From assembly GCF_036108815.1 (NCBI RefSeq), contig NZ_CP107985.1, positions 3,782,001 through 3,846,000 on the forward strand: a stretch of 64,000 nt of DNA, in the 5' to 3' direction. Positions within the stretch are counted from its first letter, which is position 1. Each line of letters opens with the position of its first letter. Of the stretch, positions 9,493-17,568 are shown piece after piece. Origin of the DNA: Streptomyces sp. NBC_00353 (lineage in GTDB: Bacteria; Actinomycetota; Actinomycetes; Streptomycetales; Streptomycetaceae). A model generated the notes under the pieces. That model was not told the origin of the DNA and made no database searches. It saw only the letters and a program-made list of their open reading frames with translations. The translations under genes were made by a program, and so were the position numbers.

Positions 9493-10076
9493 CCGAACTG
9501 CACCCCGGTGGGGGGCTGCGTCTGGGCGGCGTCGACCACATCGCTCTCGTCACCTGGGATCCGGCGGCGACGTGCGACTTCTACACCCGGGTTCTCGGCC
9601 TGCCGCTGGTCCACGCCATCACGGCGACGGGCTGGCTCAAGGAGGAGTTCCCCGATTTCGTCCACTTCTTCTTCGAGTTGGGAAAGGGCAACTACCTCGC
9701 GTTCTTCTACTTCTTCGGCCTCCCGGAGGAGGAACCGGCCGGTGACCTCATGCACCGGTCCCGGCACCTGGCATTCCACGTGGACACCGAGGAGGAGATG
9801 CTCGCCTGGCGGGAGAAGATCAAGTCACACGGTGTGCGGGTGACCCACCCGATGCAGCACGAACTCCTCGAGTCGATCTACTTCGACGACCCCAACGGCA
9901 TTCAGCTGGAGATCGCCCGGCCGCTCCGCCCGTTCGGCGACGTCGATGCCAGGGACGCCGAGCTCACCCTCGTAGCCCTGGCAGACGTGGCGGGCAAGGC
10001 CGATGCCACGGTGCAGGACATGTGGCGCCGCAAGGCGGAGATCGTCCGTACCCACGCGGGAAAGGAGAACAGCTGA
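9489..10076 (+). CDS. VOC (glyoxalase/extradiol dioxygenase-fold) protein
   Basis: 195 residues with two paired beta-alpha-beta-beta-beta modules. Likely metal ligands are the His in GGVDHIALVT near the start, a His in RHLAFHVD and the Glu in GIQLEIARP, so it is probably a metal-dependent member. Family activities include isomerisation, ring cleavage and epimerisation, and the sequence does not decide between them. The start codon overlaps the ligase stop by 4 bases and its own stop overlaps the next start (TGATG), so translation is coupled and a role in the same pathway is very likely, for example on the hydroxylated ring. Residues after about 140 form a helical tail not needed for the fold. 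Confidence 0.75.
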   Translation: MTELHPGGGLRLGGVDHIALVTWDPAATCDFYTRVLGLPLVHAITATGWLKEEFPDFVHFFFELGKGNYLAFFYFFGLPEEEPAGDLMHRSRHLAFHVDTEEEMLAWREKIKSHGVRVTHPMQHELLESIYFDDPNGIQLEIARPLRPFGDVDARDAELTLVALADVAGKADATVQDMWRRKAEIVRTHAGKENS

Positions 10077-10330
10077 TGCCTGCCATCTACATACTCGACA
10101 TCCCCGAGTTCGAACCCATTCTGCGTACCGCCCTGATCGCCGGAATGGAACAGGAGGACCTGGACGGCTATCTCAGGGTCAGCACGTCGGAGTCCGAGAT
10201 CGTGCTCGAACGCCGGCACACGGACGTCCGCCCCGCTGTCTGGTTCGCCGCGCTGACCGGAGGACTCGAGGGGCGGATCGTGCACTTCGACTTCGACCGG
10301 CTGCACCTGGCCGAGGTCGTGCCGTCATGA
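10076..10330 (+). CDS. Small protein of unknown function in the PKS operon
   Basis: 84 residues, acidic, with no membrane segment, signal peptide or motif that I recognise. It starts at ATG 10076 after a good AAAGGAG site and overlaps both neighbours (TGATG with the VOC gene, ATGA with E1alpha). The alternation of predicted strands (MPAIYILDI, SEIVLERR, IVHFDFDRLHL) suggests a small alpha/beta fold, possibly an accessory subunit or a partner of the VOC protein. Its position inside a fully coupled operon argues that it is a real gene with a pathway role; no function is assigned. Confidence 0.8.
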   Translation: MPAIYILDIPEFEPILRTALIAGMEQEDLDGYLRVSTSESEIVLERRHTDVRPAVWFAALTGGLEGRIVHFDFDRLHLAEVVPS

Positions 10331-11448
10331 CCGTGCAGCAGGCCGCCGAGCGCGTGGCGGCAGATCCCTGGCCCCCCGTGCAGGATCCGGCCCCGCTGCT
10401 GCCGGACCGTGCGACGGTACGCATGCTGGGCACACGCGCCGCGGACGGTGTGGACCCCGCCCTGCTGCGGGAGCTCCACAGGCAGCTGGTCATCGGCCGT
10501 CGGTTCAACGAGCAGGCGACCGCCCTCACCCGGCAGGGCCGGCTCGCCGTCTACCCGTCGAGCCGGGGACAGGAGGCATGCCAGGTGGCGGCGGCCCTGG
10601 CGCTGCGGCCGCAGGACTGGCTCTTCCCCACCTACCGTGACACCTTGTCCGTGATGGCTCGCGGTGTCGATCCGGTGCAGACACTGACCCTGCTGCGCGG
10701 GGACTGGCACACCGGATACGACCCGGTGGAGCACCGGATTGCTCCGCTGTGCACCCCGCTGGCGACGCATCTCCCGCACGCTGTCGGTCTGGCCCACGCG
10801 GCCCGGCTCTCCGGTGACGACGTGGTGGCCCTCGCCCTCACCGGCGACGGCGGCACCAGCGAGGGCGACTTCCACGAAGCGCTCAACTTCGCCGGCGTCC
10901 TGCGGGCACCCGTGGTGTTCCTCATACAGAACAACGGCTATGCCATCTCGGTGCCGCTGGCAAAGCAGTCCGCCGCTCCGTCCCTCGCGCACAAGGGCGT
11001 CGGCTACGGGGTACCCGCGGTCCAGGTCGACGGCAACGACGTGATTGCCGTGCACAGCGTCCTGTCCGCCGCGGTCGAGAGAGCACGGACGGGCGGCGGG
11101 CCCACGCTCGTCGAGGCGCTGACCTACCGGCTCGACGCGCACACCAATGCCGACGACGCCAGCCGCTACCGGGGGAACGACGAGGTGGAACGGTGGCGGG
11201 CGCACGATCCCGTCGTCAACATGGAGGGCTACATGCGGGCGGCCGGTCTGCTCGACGAGGACGGGGAGCGGCAGGCCCGTGCCGCCGCCGAATCCATGGC
11301 GGCGCACATGCGGGCCGAACTGGCCGAAGACCCGATCGCCGATCCCATGGAGATGTTCGAGCACGTCTTTGCAGAGCCCACGCCTCAGTTGCGTGACCAG
11401 CGGAGCGTGCTCGCCGCCGAACTCAGGGCCGAGGCAGGGCACCGATGA
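10327..11448 (+). CDS. 2-Oxoacid dehydrogenase E1 component, alpha subunit
   Basis: 373 residues of the thiamine-diphosphate E1alpha family (branched-chain / aryl 2-oxoacid type). The ThDP-Mg motif begins at G173-D174-G175 (GDGGTSEGDFHEALNFAG) and closes with QNN; the loop AHTNADDASRYR is the conserved E1 phospho-loop region. With the next two genes it forms E1 and E2 of a complex that decarboxylates a 2-oxoacid and transfers the acyl group to CoA. No E3 gene is present, so the housekeeping dihydrolipoamide dehydrogenase would be shared. Similar E1 pairs in pristinamycin/virginiamycin clusters act on phenylpyruvate; the prephenate dehydratase at 18494 makes phenylpyruvate a plausible substrate here. 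Start ATG 10327 overlaps the preceding stop. Confidence 0.9.
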   Translation: MTVQQAAERVAADPWPPVQDPAPLLPDRATVRMLGTRAADGVDPALLRELHRQLVIGRRFNEQATALTRQGRLAVYPSSRGQEACQVAAALALRPQDWLFPTYRDTLSVMARGVDPVQTLTLLRGDWHTGYDPVEHRIAPLCTPLATHLPHAVGLAHAARLSGDDVVALALTGDGGTSEGDFHEALNFAGVLRAPVVFLIQNNGYAISVPLAKQSAAPSLAHKGVGYGVPAVQVDGNDVIAVHSVLSAAVERARTGGGPTLVEALTYRLDAHTNADDASRYRGNDEVERWRAHDPVVNMEGYMRAAGLLDEDGERQARAAAESMAAHMRAELAEDPIADPMEMFEHVFAEPTPQLRDQRSVLAAELRAEAGHR

Positions 11449-12497
11449 ACATACAGAGCTCGCGGACCACCATGGCCGAGGCGCTGAACACCGCGCTGCG
11501 CCACGCCCTGCGCGACGACCCGTCCGTGCATGTCATGGGGGAGGACGTAGGCGCCCTTGGCGGTGTCTTCCGGATCACCGACGGGCTGGCGGCGGAGTTC
11601 GGCGACGACCGGTGCGCGGACACCCCGCTGGCCGAGTCGGGCATCCTCGGGGCCGCGGTCGGCATGGCCATGTACGGCTTGCGCCCGGTGGTCGAAATGC
11701 AGTTCGACGCCTTTGCCTACCCCGCGTTCGAGCAACTGGTCAGCCATGTCGCGAAGATGCGCAACCGGACCCGGGGCAAGCTGCCCATGCCGATCACGAT
11801 CCGCATCCCCTACGGTGGCGGGATCGGCGGGGTGGAACACCACAGCGACTCCTCGGAGGGCTTCTACCTGCACACGCCGGGGCTGCACGTGGTGGCGCCC
11901 GCGACCGTCGGCGACGCGTACGGACTTCTCCGGCAGGCCATCGCCTCCGACGATCCGGTGGTCTTTCTGGAGCCGAAGCGCTGCTACTGGTCGAAGGAGA
12001 ACTGGTCACCGGCCGAGCCGGTCGCTGTGGTGCCGCCCATCGGGCGGGCCGTCCTGCGCCGCACCGGGACCGCGGCCGTCCTCATCACATACGGGCCGAG
12101 CCTGGCGGTCTGCCTGGAGGCGGCGGACGCAGCGCGGGAGGAAGGCCTGGACGTCGCCGTCCTGGATCTGCGAAGCCTGGTGCCGTTCGACGACGAGACG
12201 GTGTGCGCCGCGGTGCGCGGCACCGGGCGGGCCGTCGTGGTGCACGAGGCCTCCGGATTCGGTGGGGCCGGGGCAGAGATCGCCGCTCGTGTGAGCGAGC
12301 GCTGCTTCCATCATCTGGAGGCGCCCGTGCTGCGGGTGGCCGGTCTGGACATCCCCTATCCGGCGCCACTTCTGGAACGGCATCACCTGCCTGGCGTGAA
12401 CCGGATTCTCGACGCCGTCCGCCGGCTGAACTGGCCGGACACCGGCGTCGGCACCAGGACGGAGAGCGGTGGTGAGTGGTATGCCGTCGGTGCGTGA
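11445..12497 (+). CDS. 2-Oxoacid dehydrogenase E1 component, beta subunit
   Basis: 350 residues of the transketolase-type E1beta family: MGEDVGALGGVFRITDGL, DTPLAESGILGAAVGMAMYG and the C-terminal transketolase domain with VLDLRSLVPFDDET are all diagnostic. It pairs with E1alpha to form the alpha2beta2 decarboxylase. ATG 11445 overlaps the E1alpha stop (ATGA), as usual for subunits made in equal amounts. Substrate is not evident from sequence; branched-chain oxoacids are the alternative to phenylpyruvate. Confidence 0.9.
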   Translation: MNIQSSRTTMAEALNTALRHALRDDPSVHVMGEDVGALGGVFRITDGLAAEFGDDRCADTPLAESGILGAAVGMAMYGLRPVVEMQFDAFAYPAFEQLVSHVAKMRNRTRGKLPMPITIRIPYGGGIGGVEHHSDSSEGFYLHTPGLHVVAPATVGDAYGLLRQAIASDDPVVFLEPKRCYWSKENWSPAEPVAVVPPIGRAVLRRTGTAAVLITYGPSLAVCLEAADAAREEGLDVAVLDLRSLVPFDDETVCAAVRGTGRAVVVHEASGFGGAGAEIAARVSERCFHHLEAPVLRVAGLDIPYPAPLLERHHLPGVNRILDAVRRLNWPDTGVGTRTESGGEWYAVGA

Positions 12498-13740
12498 CTT
12501 CGTGCTGCCTGACCTCGGCGAGGGACTGCTCGAGGCGGAGATCGTGAGATGGCTGGTCGCGGACGGGGATCCGGTCGCCGTGGACCAGCCGGTGGTCGAG
12601 GTGGAGACGGCGAAGGCCGTCGTGGAACTCCCCTGCCCCTACGCGGGCGTGGTCTCCCACGTGTACGGCGGACAAGGCGACGTTCTGGCCGTCGGGCATC
12701 CGGTGATCGCGGTCAGGGTCGAGGAGGGCGCGGACCTGCCCGGCCCCGGAGCGGACGAGGCGCAGCCGGCAGGCGGCTCGGGCAGCGTCCTGGTCGGCTA
12801 CGGCACTCGGGAGACGCCGCGGCGTCCCGGTGCGTCCGCTGCACGGCTCGGCTCCCGGCCGGCCGCCGTGTCCGCCGCGGCGGCGAACCCCGGCCCAATC
12901 CCTGTGATCTCACCGCTCGTACGGCAGCTGGCCCGTCGGCACGGCCTGGATCTGCGGACTGTGACGGGCACCGGCTCCGACGGCCTGATTCTGCGTTGCG
13001 ACGTCGATGCGGCGATCCACCGGAAGGAGGAGGCCGTCCCCGGCGCGAACGTCGGCGTCCGGGTGCCGCTGCGCGGCCGACGGGCGGCCGCCGCGGCGCA
13101 GTTCACCCGCAGCCGCCGGGAGATCCCCGACGCCACCTGCTGGGTGGAGGCCGATGCCACCGCCCTGGTGGAGGCGAGGGCCGTGCTCGCAGCTCAAGGG
13201 GATTCCCCGATCGGGCTGTTCGCCCTGCTGGCCCGGATCTGTGTCACAGGCCTCGCCCGGTACCCGCAGCTCAACGCGAGCGTCGACACCGAGCGGGGGG
13301 AGATCATCCAGTGGCCGCAGGTGCACCTGGGCTTCGCTGCGCAGTCGGACCGGGGACTGACCGTCCCCGTGGTGCGGGACGCGCACCTGATGGACACGGC
13401 GCGGCTGGCCGGCGAACTCGCTCGGCTGACCAGGGCGGCCCGCGAAGGAGCACTCACCCCCGCCGAGGTCTCGGGCGGGACCTTCACCTTGAACAACTAC
13501 GGCGTGTTCGGAGTGGACGGCTCGACCCCGATCCTCAACCACCCGGAGGCCGCGATGCTCGGGGTGGGACGGATCACCGACAAGCCGTGGGTCCACAAGG
13601 GCGAGCTGGCCGTACGCAAGACCGTCCAGCTTTCCTTCACCTTCGACCACCGGGTGTGCGACGGGGCGGACGCCGGCGGCTTCCTCCGGTACGTCGCCGA
13701 CTGCGTGGAACAACCCCTGAGGCTGCTGCGGGAGTTCTAG
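12481..13740 (+). CDS. 2-Oxoacid dehydrogenase E2, dihydrolipoyl acyltransferase
   Basis: 419 residues from ATG 12481. An N-terminal lipoyl domain has the lipoylated Lys45 in VETAKAVVEL; a proline/alanine/glycine-rich linker leads to a peripheral-subunit-binding domain (ISPLVRQLARRHGLDL) and the CAT-like acyltransferase core with the catalytic His390 and Asp394 in DHRVCDGADAG. One lipoyl domain only, so a normal-sized E2. It hands the acyl group from E1 to CoA. The gene overlaps the end of E1beta by 17 bases; GTG codons at 12469 and 12472 are alternative starts, with GGAG upstream of the first. Confidence 0.92.
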   Translation: MPSVRDFVLPDLGEGLLEAEIVRWLVADGDPVAVDQPVVEVETAKAVVELPCPYAGVVSHVYGGQGDVLAVGHPVIAVRVEEGADLPGPGADEAQPAGGSGSVLVGYGTRETPRRPGASAARLGSRPAAVSAAAANPGPIPVISPLVRQLARRHGLDLRTVTGTGSDGLILRCDVDAAIHRKEEAVPGANVGVRVPLRGRRAAAAAQFTRSRREIPDATCWVEADATALVEARAVLAAQGDSPIGLFALLARICVTGLARYPQLNASVDTERGEIIQWPQVHLGFAAQSDRGLTVPVVRDAHLMDTARLAGELARLTRAAREGALTPAEVSGGTFTLNNYGVFGVDGSTPILNHPEAAMLGVGRITDKPWVHKGELAVRKTVQLSFTFDHRVCDGADAGGFLRYVADCVEQPLRLLREF

Positions 13741-13792
13741 CGATGCAGGTGACACAGGCGACGTACATGAGGAAAGCGAGCGGACGACAGAC

Positions 13793-14566
13793 ATGGTGAA
13801 CAGCCTCCCCACGACCGGACCGTCCTGGATCAAGCGGTTCCACCCGGCTCCCGAAGCCGCCACCCGTCTGGTGTGCTTTCCGTACGCCGGGGGCTCGGCC
13901 GGCTACTACCACGGCATGTCTGCGAGGGTGTCCCCGAAGGTTGAGCTGCTGGCGGTCCAGTATCCGGGGCGTCAGGACCGTCACGCCGAGAAACCCGTGG
14001 ACGACATCGGGGAACTGGCCGACGAAATCACCGAAGCCCTGATACCCGGGGCGCTCGAGAAACCGTTGGCCCTGTTCGGACACAGCATGGGGGCTTCCGT
14101 CGCCTTCGAGGTGGCCCGGCGCCTCGAACACCGCGGCGTCATGCCTTCGGCGCTCTTCGTCTCCGCCCGGCCCGGCCCGTCCGCAAACAGGAACGAAACA
14201 CTCCACCGATCCACCGATGCAGACCTGGAACGCGAGATGCGCAGCCTCGGTGGCACGGGCGCCGAGGTCCTGAACGACGAGGAGATTCTGCAGATGGTCC
14301 TGCCGGTGGTCCGCAACGACTACCGGGCTGCCGAGACCTACCGCTATGTGCCGGGACCCGATGTGACCTGCCCGGTGGTCGCCTTCGTGGGCGAGGGCGA
14401 CCCGAAGGCCACGGTCGCGGAGACCGCCGTCTGGGAGCGGCACACCACCGGACCCTTCGATCTGACGGTCTTCCCCGGCGGGCATTTCTATCTGAACGAG
14501 CACCAGGCGGCGGTCGTCGGCGCCCTGCTGCGGCACCTCACCCCGGCCGGCACACCACGGCGGTGA
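13793..14566 (+). CDS. Type II thioesterase
   Basis: 257-residue alpha/beta hydrolase of the external editing thioesterase family. The nucleophile is Ser98 in FGHSMGAS and the catalytic His is H231 in PGGHFYL; VCFPYAGGSAGYY and VQYPGRQDR are family hallmarks. It would unload stalled or mis-primed acyl groups from the PKS carrier protein, and because the PKS has no thioesterase domain it could also contribute to product release. It lies 52 bases after the E2 gene. An 18-codon open frame (13743-13799) precedes and overlaps its start; I do not call it a gene. The ribosome site is weak (GAGCGGACG region). Confidence 0.9.
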   Translation: MVNSLPTTGPSWIKRFHPAPEAATRLVCFPYAGGSAGYYHGMSARVSPKVELLAVQYPGRQDRHAEKPVDDIGELADEITEALIPGALEKPLALFGHSMGASVAFEVARRLEHRGVMPSALFVSARPGPSANRNETLHRSTDADLEREMRSLGGTGAEVLNDEEILQMVLPVVRNDYRAAETYRYVPGPDVTCPVVAFVGEGDPKATVAETAVWERHTTGPFDLTVFPGGHFYLNEHQAAVVGALLRHLTPAGTPRR

Positions 14567-14852
14567 GGTCGAGCCCGTCGGCGGCCGGCCAGTTGCCGTG
14601 GAGGGACAGCGCGCCGACGCGGCAGCATGCCGACCCGCCGGCCCGGTAGCCGGCGGGCGGAGGCACCCCGATGCCCGTCAAGGCCCGCCGGGCGCACATC
14701 CGGGCGGTGATGAAGGCACGGAGCCTCTCCGGAAACACACCGGTGACTGCCCGTTGTTCCTCGGGAAACAGGCCTCCGTCGACCGCTTCCTCGAATACCT
14801 CGGCCCCGCAGACTTCGTCCGGGAGAATTCCGGAAATCAACGCGTGATTCAC
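14538..14852 (-). pseudogene. 4'-Phosphopantetheinyl transferase remnant
   Basis: A 104-residue reading frame from GTG 14852 resembles only the N-terminal third of EntD/Sfp-type transferases: LFPEEQRAV, then RLRAFITARMCARRALTGIG followed by VPPP, matches the conserved 'REF..R.CAR.AL..LG' block. The central catalytic blocks (SMTHC-like region, acidic metal ligands and WxxKEAxYK) are missing, and the text after residue 65 is barely alignable, so the gene is truncated with internal loss. It runs antisense over the last 29 bases of the thioesterase gene. A working copy must exist elsewhere to activate the PKS. It could be over-called, since the match is one block. Confidence 0.5.
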
Positions 14853-14915
14853 GTGGCGGTCAATCAGGAACGACGGTGGCCGGTATCTATTTCTGAACTC
14901 CTCGACCTCTGACGG

Positions 14916-15815
14916 CTATATCCGCGTGGCGACAGCCTTCTTGGTGAGCGCGAGAAATCTGTCCAGGCTGGGCACGCCCTCCCGGCTGCGCCGCCATGTC
15001 ATGGTGGCGGGGGCGCGGAAGTCCGCGTCCTGAAGCGGGAATGCCAGCAGTTCGCCCCGCTCGACCTCGCTGCGGACCGCCATCTCGGGCAGCAGGGCCA
15101 GCCCCATCCCCGCGGCCACGCACGCGCGCAACGGGGCGATGCCGGAGACCTCCGCCTCGAGCTTCAAGCTCTCGGGGCCCAGCTCCGCCATGGCCTTGTC
15201 GAACATCTCGCGGAATCCGCAGCCGCGTTGGGTGGCCAGGAAGCGCTCACCGTGAAGGTCGGCCGCGTGCACACGCTCCTGCCTGCTGAGCCGGTGGCCG
15301 ACCGGGGTGGTGACCAGGAGCCGCTCCTCGAAGAGCACCCTGCTCGCGTACTTGTCGTCCTTGGGCGGCGCGTCGAAGGTGAAACAGACATCGAGTTCCC
15401 CCCGGCGCACGGACTCGTACAGCTCCCGCCGGTTTCCCACGTCCACGCTGACGTTCACCTTGCCGTACAGCGCCCGGTACTCGGCAAGGACGGGCGGGAT
15501 CGCATGCGTACAGAAGGTCTCCAACCCGCCGATGGCGAGAGCCCCGGTGGGTTCCTGCATGTCGAGGACGCCCACCGTGGCGGCCTCGTCGATCAGCAGC
15601 AGCACCTGGTCCGCGTACTCGCGGAGCCGGATGCCGGCACTGGTGAGGCGCAGCTTCCGGTTCGACCGCTCGAAGAGCTTGGTGCCCAGTTCGGCTTCCA
15701 GCGCCTGGATCTGTTCCGTGACGCTGGATTGTGCATAGTGAAGTTCTGCCGCTGCTTTCGTAAAGCTCAGGCTTTGCGCGACGGCACGGAAGGACTTCAG
15801 GTGACGGATCTCCAT
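14916..15815 (-). CDS. LysR-family transcriptional regulator
   Basis: 299 residues from ATG 15815 (GGGAGGGA upstream). Residues 1-60 are a typical LysR winged helix-turn-helix (MEIRHLKSFRAVAQSLSFTK, AQSSVTEQIQALEAELG), and the remainder is the periplasmic-binding-protein-like inducer domain. It is divergent from the exporter gene at 15988, the usual arrangement of a LysR regulator and its target, with 172 bases between the starts. It likely senses the cluster product or an intermediate and controls export. Confidence 0.92.
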   Translation of the reverse strand: MEIRHLKSFRAVAQSLSFTKAAAELHYAQSSVTEQIQALEAELGTKLFERSNRKLRLTSAGIRLREYADQVLLLIDEAATVGVLDMQEPTGALAIGGLETFCTHAIPPVLAEYRALYGKVNVSVDVGNRRELYESVRRGELDVCFTFDAPPKDDKYASRVLFEERLLVTTPVGHRLSRQERVHAADLHGERFLATQRGCGFREMFDKAMAELGPESLKLEAEVSGIAPLRACVAAGMGLALLPEMAVRSEVERGELLAFPLQDADFRAPATMTWRRSREGVPSLDRFLALTKKAVATRI

Positions 15816-15948
15816 GTGGCCACGATCCCTCCCCCAGTTCTGATGTATCGGGCTCCCCGATACCACGCATCGTAACTGCCCGCTTCCCTCTCGTGCTCGA
15901 AACCGTCAGGCTCGGTACGAGAAGCCGTCCCGCATGGACGGATTTTTA

Positions 15949-15960
15949 ATGGTTGACCAT
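15949..15960. promoter_or_regulatory. Inverted repeat between lysR and the exporter gene
   Basis: ATGGT and ACCAT arms with a 2-base spacer lie 28 bases upstream of the exporter start in an AT-richer patch. It is a candidate for part of the LysR operator, although it does not show the full T-N11-A consensus by itself. Confidence 0.35.
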
Positions 15961-15987
15961 CAATTGCGTGATTCACGGGAGTTCTTC

Positions 15988-17433
15988 ATGGCAATTCCGG
16001 CCACCCGGCCGAGCACACCGGCAGGTGCGCCCGGCTCGTCAGATGTCGGCGCCGGCCCGGCCCGTTCCCATCGGGGTCTCCTGGTGGGCCTCGCGCTCGG
16101 CTACTTCATGGTCCTCATGGACACCACCATCGTCACTGTCGCGCTTCCGGGCATCGGGGAGAGCCTCTCGGCGGGCCTCAGCTCCCTGCAATGGGTGTCC
16201 AACGGCTACACCCTGACCTTCGCCGCCTTCCTGCTCACCGCGGGCACCCTCTCCGACCGCTTCGGCGGACGGCGGGTGTTCCTGGTCGGGCTCTGGACCT
16301 TCGGTCTCATCTCCGGGGTCTCCGCGCTGGCCAACTCGGTGGAACTGCTCGTGGTCCTGCGCGGTCTGCTGGGTGTCTCCGGCGCACTGCTCCTGCCCAC
16401 TTCGCTGGCCATCGTCGCAAACACGTTCTCCGACCCGGCGGCCCGGGCGAAGGCACTCGGCAGCTGGGCTGCGATCACCGGCGTCGCACTCGCGGCCGGC
16501 CCCCTCGTCGGCGGCGTACTGACCGACGCCATCGGCTGGCGGGCCATCTTCCTGGTCAACATCCCGATCGCGTTGCTGAGCATCGTCATCACCACCAAGA
16601 ACGCCGGAGAGACGCGCCGCAATGCGGCGCGCGGCCTCGACCTGCCCGGGCAGCTGACCGCGATCGTGGCCCTGGCTGCCCTGACGTTCGGACTGATCCA
16701 GGCGGGTACGGCAGGCTGGACGGCGCCCGAGGTACTCGGCTCGTTCGCCGCCTTCGTGGTCGCCATGGGGCTCTTCATCGCAGTGGAGCGGCGGGAGGCC
16801 ACCGAACGGCACACGCCGATGCTGCCGCTGAAGCTGTTCCGCAGCGGCACCTTCTCGGCAGCGCTGTTCGCCGGCCTGCTGATCAACTTCGCGCTGTCCG
16901 GTGTGCTGTTCACGCTCTCCCTGCTCTTCCAGCAGGGCCGGGGATACTCCGCGTTCCTCGCGGGGCTGGCCTTCCTGCCACTGACCCTGCCCACCGCGTT
17001 CAACCCGATCTTCACGGGCCGGCTGGTCGCCCGCATCGGCCCGCGCAAGCCGGCCACAGCCGGCTTCGTACTGATGGGAGTCGGCACCCTGATCCAGGCG
17101 GGCACCACCTCGGACTCGGCCGTGTCCGTCGCGGTGAGTTCGTTCGGACTGCTCCTCCTCGGATTCGGTATCTCCTACGCGATGCCTTCGCTCGTCGTGT
17201 CCGTCATGGGGTCGGTGCCGCGGGAGCTGTCCGGTATCGGCTCGGGCGCCCTCAACTCGGCCCGTCAGACCGGAGCTGTGGTGGGAGTCGCCATTCTCGG
17301 TTCCATCCTGAACGGCGCTTCGTCGATCGAGACCGGCACCAAGGTCGGCGTGATCGTCTCCGGCGTGCTGCTGCTGGTCGGAGCCGTCGTAGTCTTCGGC
17401 TTCGTAGGACGGGCGCAGAAGACAACTGCATAG
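15988..17433 (+). CDS. MFS drug exporter, DHA2 (14-TM, EmrB/QacA) family
   Basis: 481 residues. The first membrane segment carries the DHA2 motif LGYFMVLMDTTIVTVALP; antiporter motif C-like GALNSARQTGAVVGVAILGS is near the C-terminus; length and hydrophobic segments fit 14 helices. It is a proton-driven exporter and probably confers self-resistance to, or secretion of, the cluster product. ATG 15988 is preferred because CGGGAG lies 6 bases upstream; an upstream ATG at 15934 would add 18 polar residues that overlap the regulatory region. Confidence 0.92.
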   Translation: MAIPATRPSTPAGAPGSSDVGAGPARSHRGLLVGLALGYFMVLMDTTIVTVALPGIGESLSAGLSSLQWVSNGYTLTFAAFLLTAGTLSDRFGGRRVFLVGLWTFGLISGVSALANSVELLVVLRGLLGVSGALLLPTSLAIVANTFSDPAARAKALGSWAAITGVALAAGPLVGGVLTDAIGWRAIFLVNIPIALLSIVITTKNAGETRRNAARGLDLPGQLTAIVALAALTFGLIQAGTAGWTAPEVLGSFAAFVVAMGLFIAVERREATERHTPMLPLKLFRSGTFSAALFAGLLINFALSGVLFTLSLLFQQGRGYSAFLAGLAFLPLTLPTAFNPIFTGRLVARIGPRKPATAGFVLMGVGTLIQAGTTSDSAVSVAVSSFGLLLLGFGISYAMPSLVVSVMGSVPRELSGIGSGALNSARQTGAVVGVAILGSILNGASSIETGTKVGVIVSGVLLLVGAVVVFGFVGRAQKTTA

Positions 17434-17434
17434 T

Positions 17435-17453
17435 GGCTCCCGTCCCGGGAGCC
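17435..17453 (+). terminator. Hairpin directly after the exporter gene
   Basis: Seven-base arms GGCTCCC and GGGAGCC with a 5-base loop begin 2 bases after the stop codon, separating exporter transcription from the SARP gene. Confidence 0.6.
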
Positions 17454-17568
17454 GGGTGACACAGGAAGAGGTGCCTGCACGGGGCGCCGGGAGTGCGAGG
17501 CGGCAAGGGGGCCGCTTCCTTCATGCCTCTCGGTGCGCCGTGCTGGGACATGACACGGGGGTCTTCCG

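Noticed and set aside
13743..13799. An 18-codon open frame between the E2 and thioesterase genes
   Set aside because: It has no ribosome site of its own, no resemblance to a leader peptide, and its overlap with the thioesterase start can be chance.
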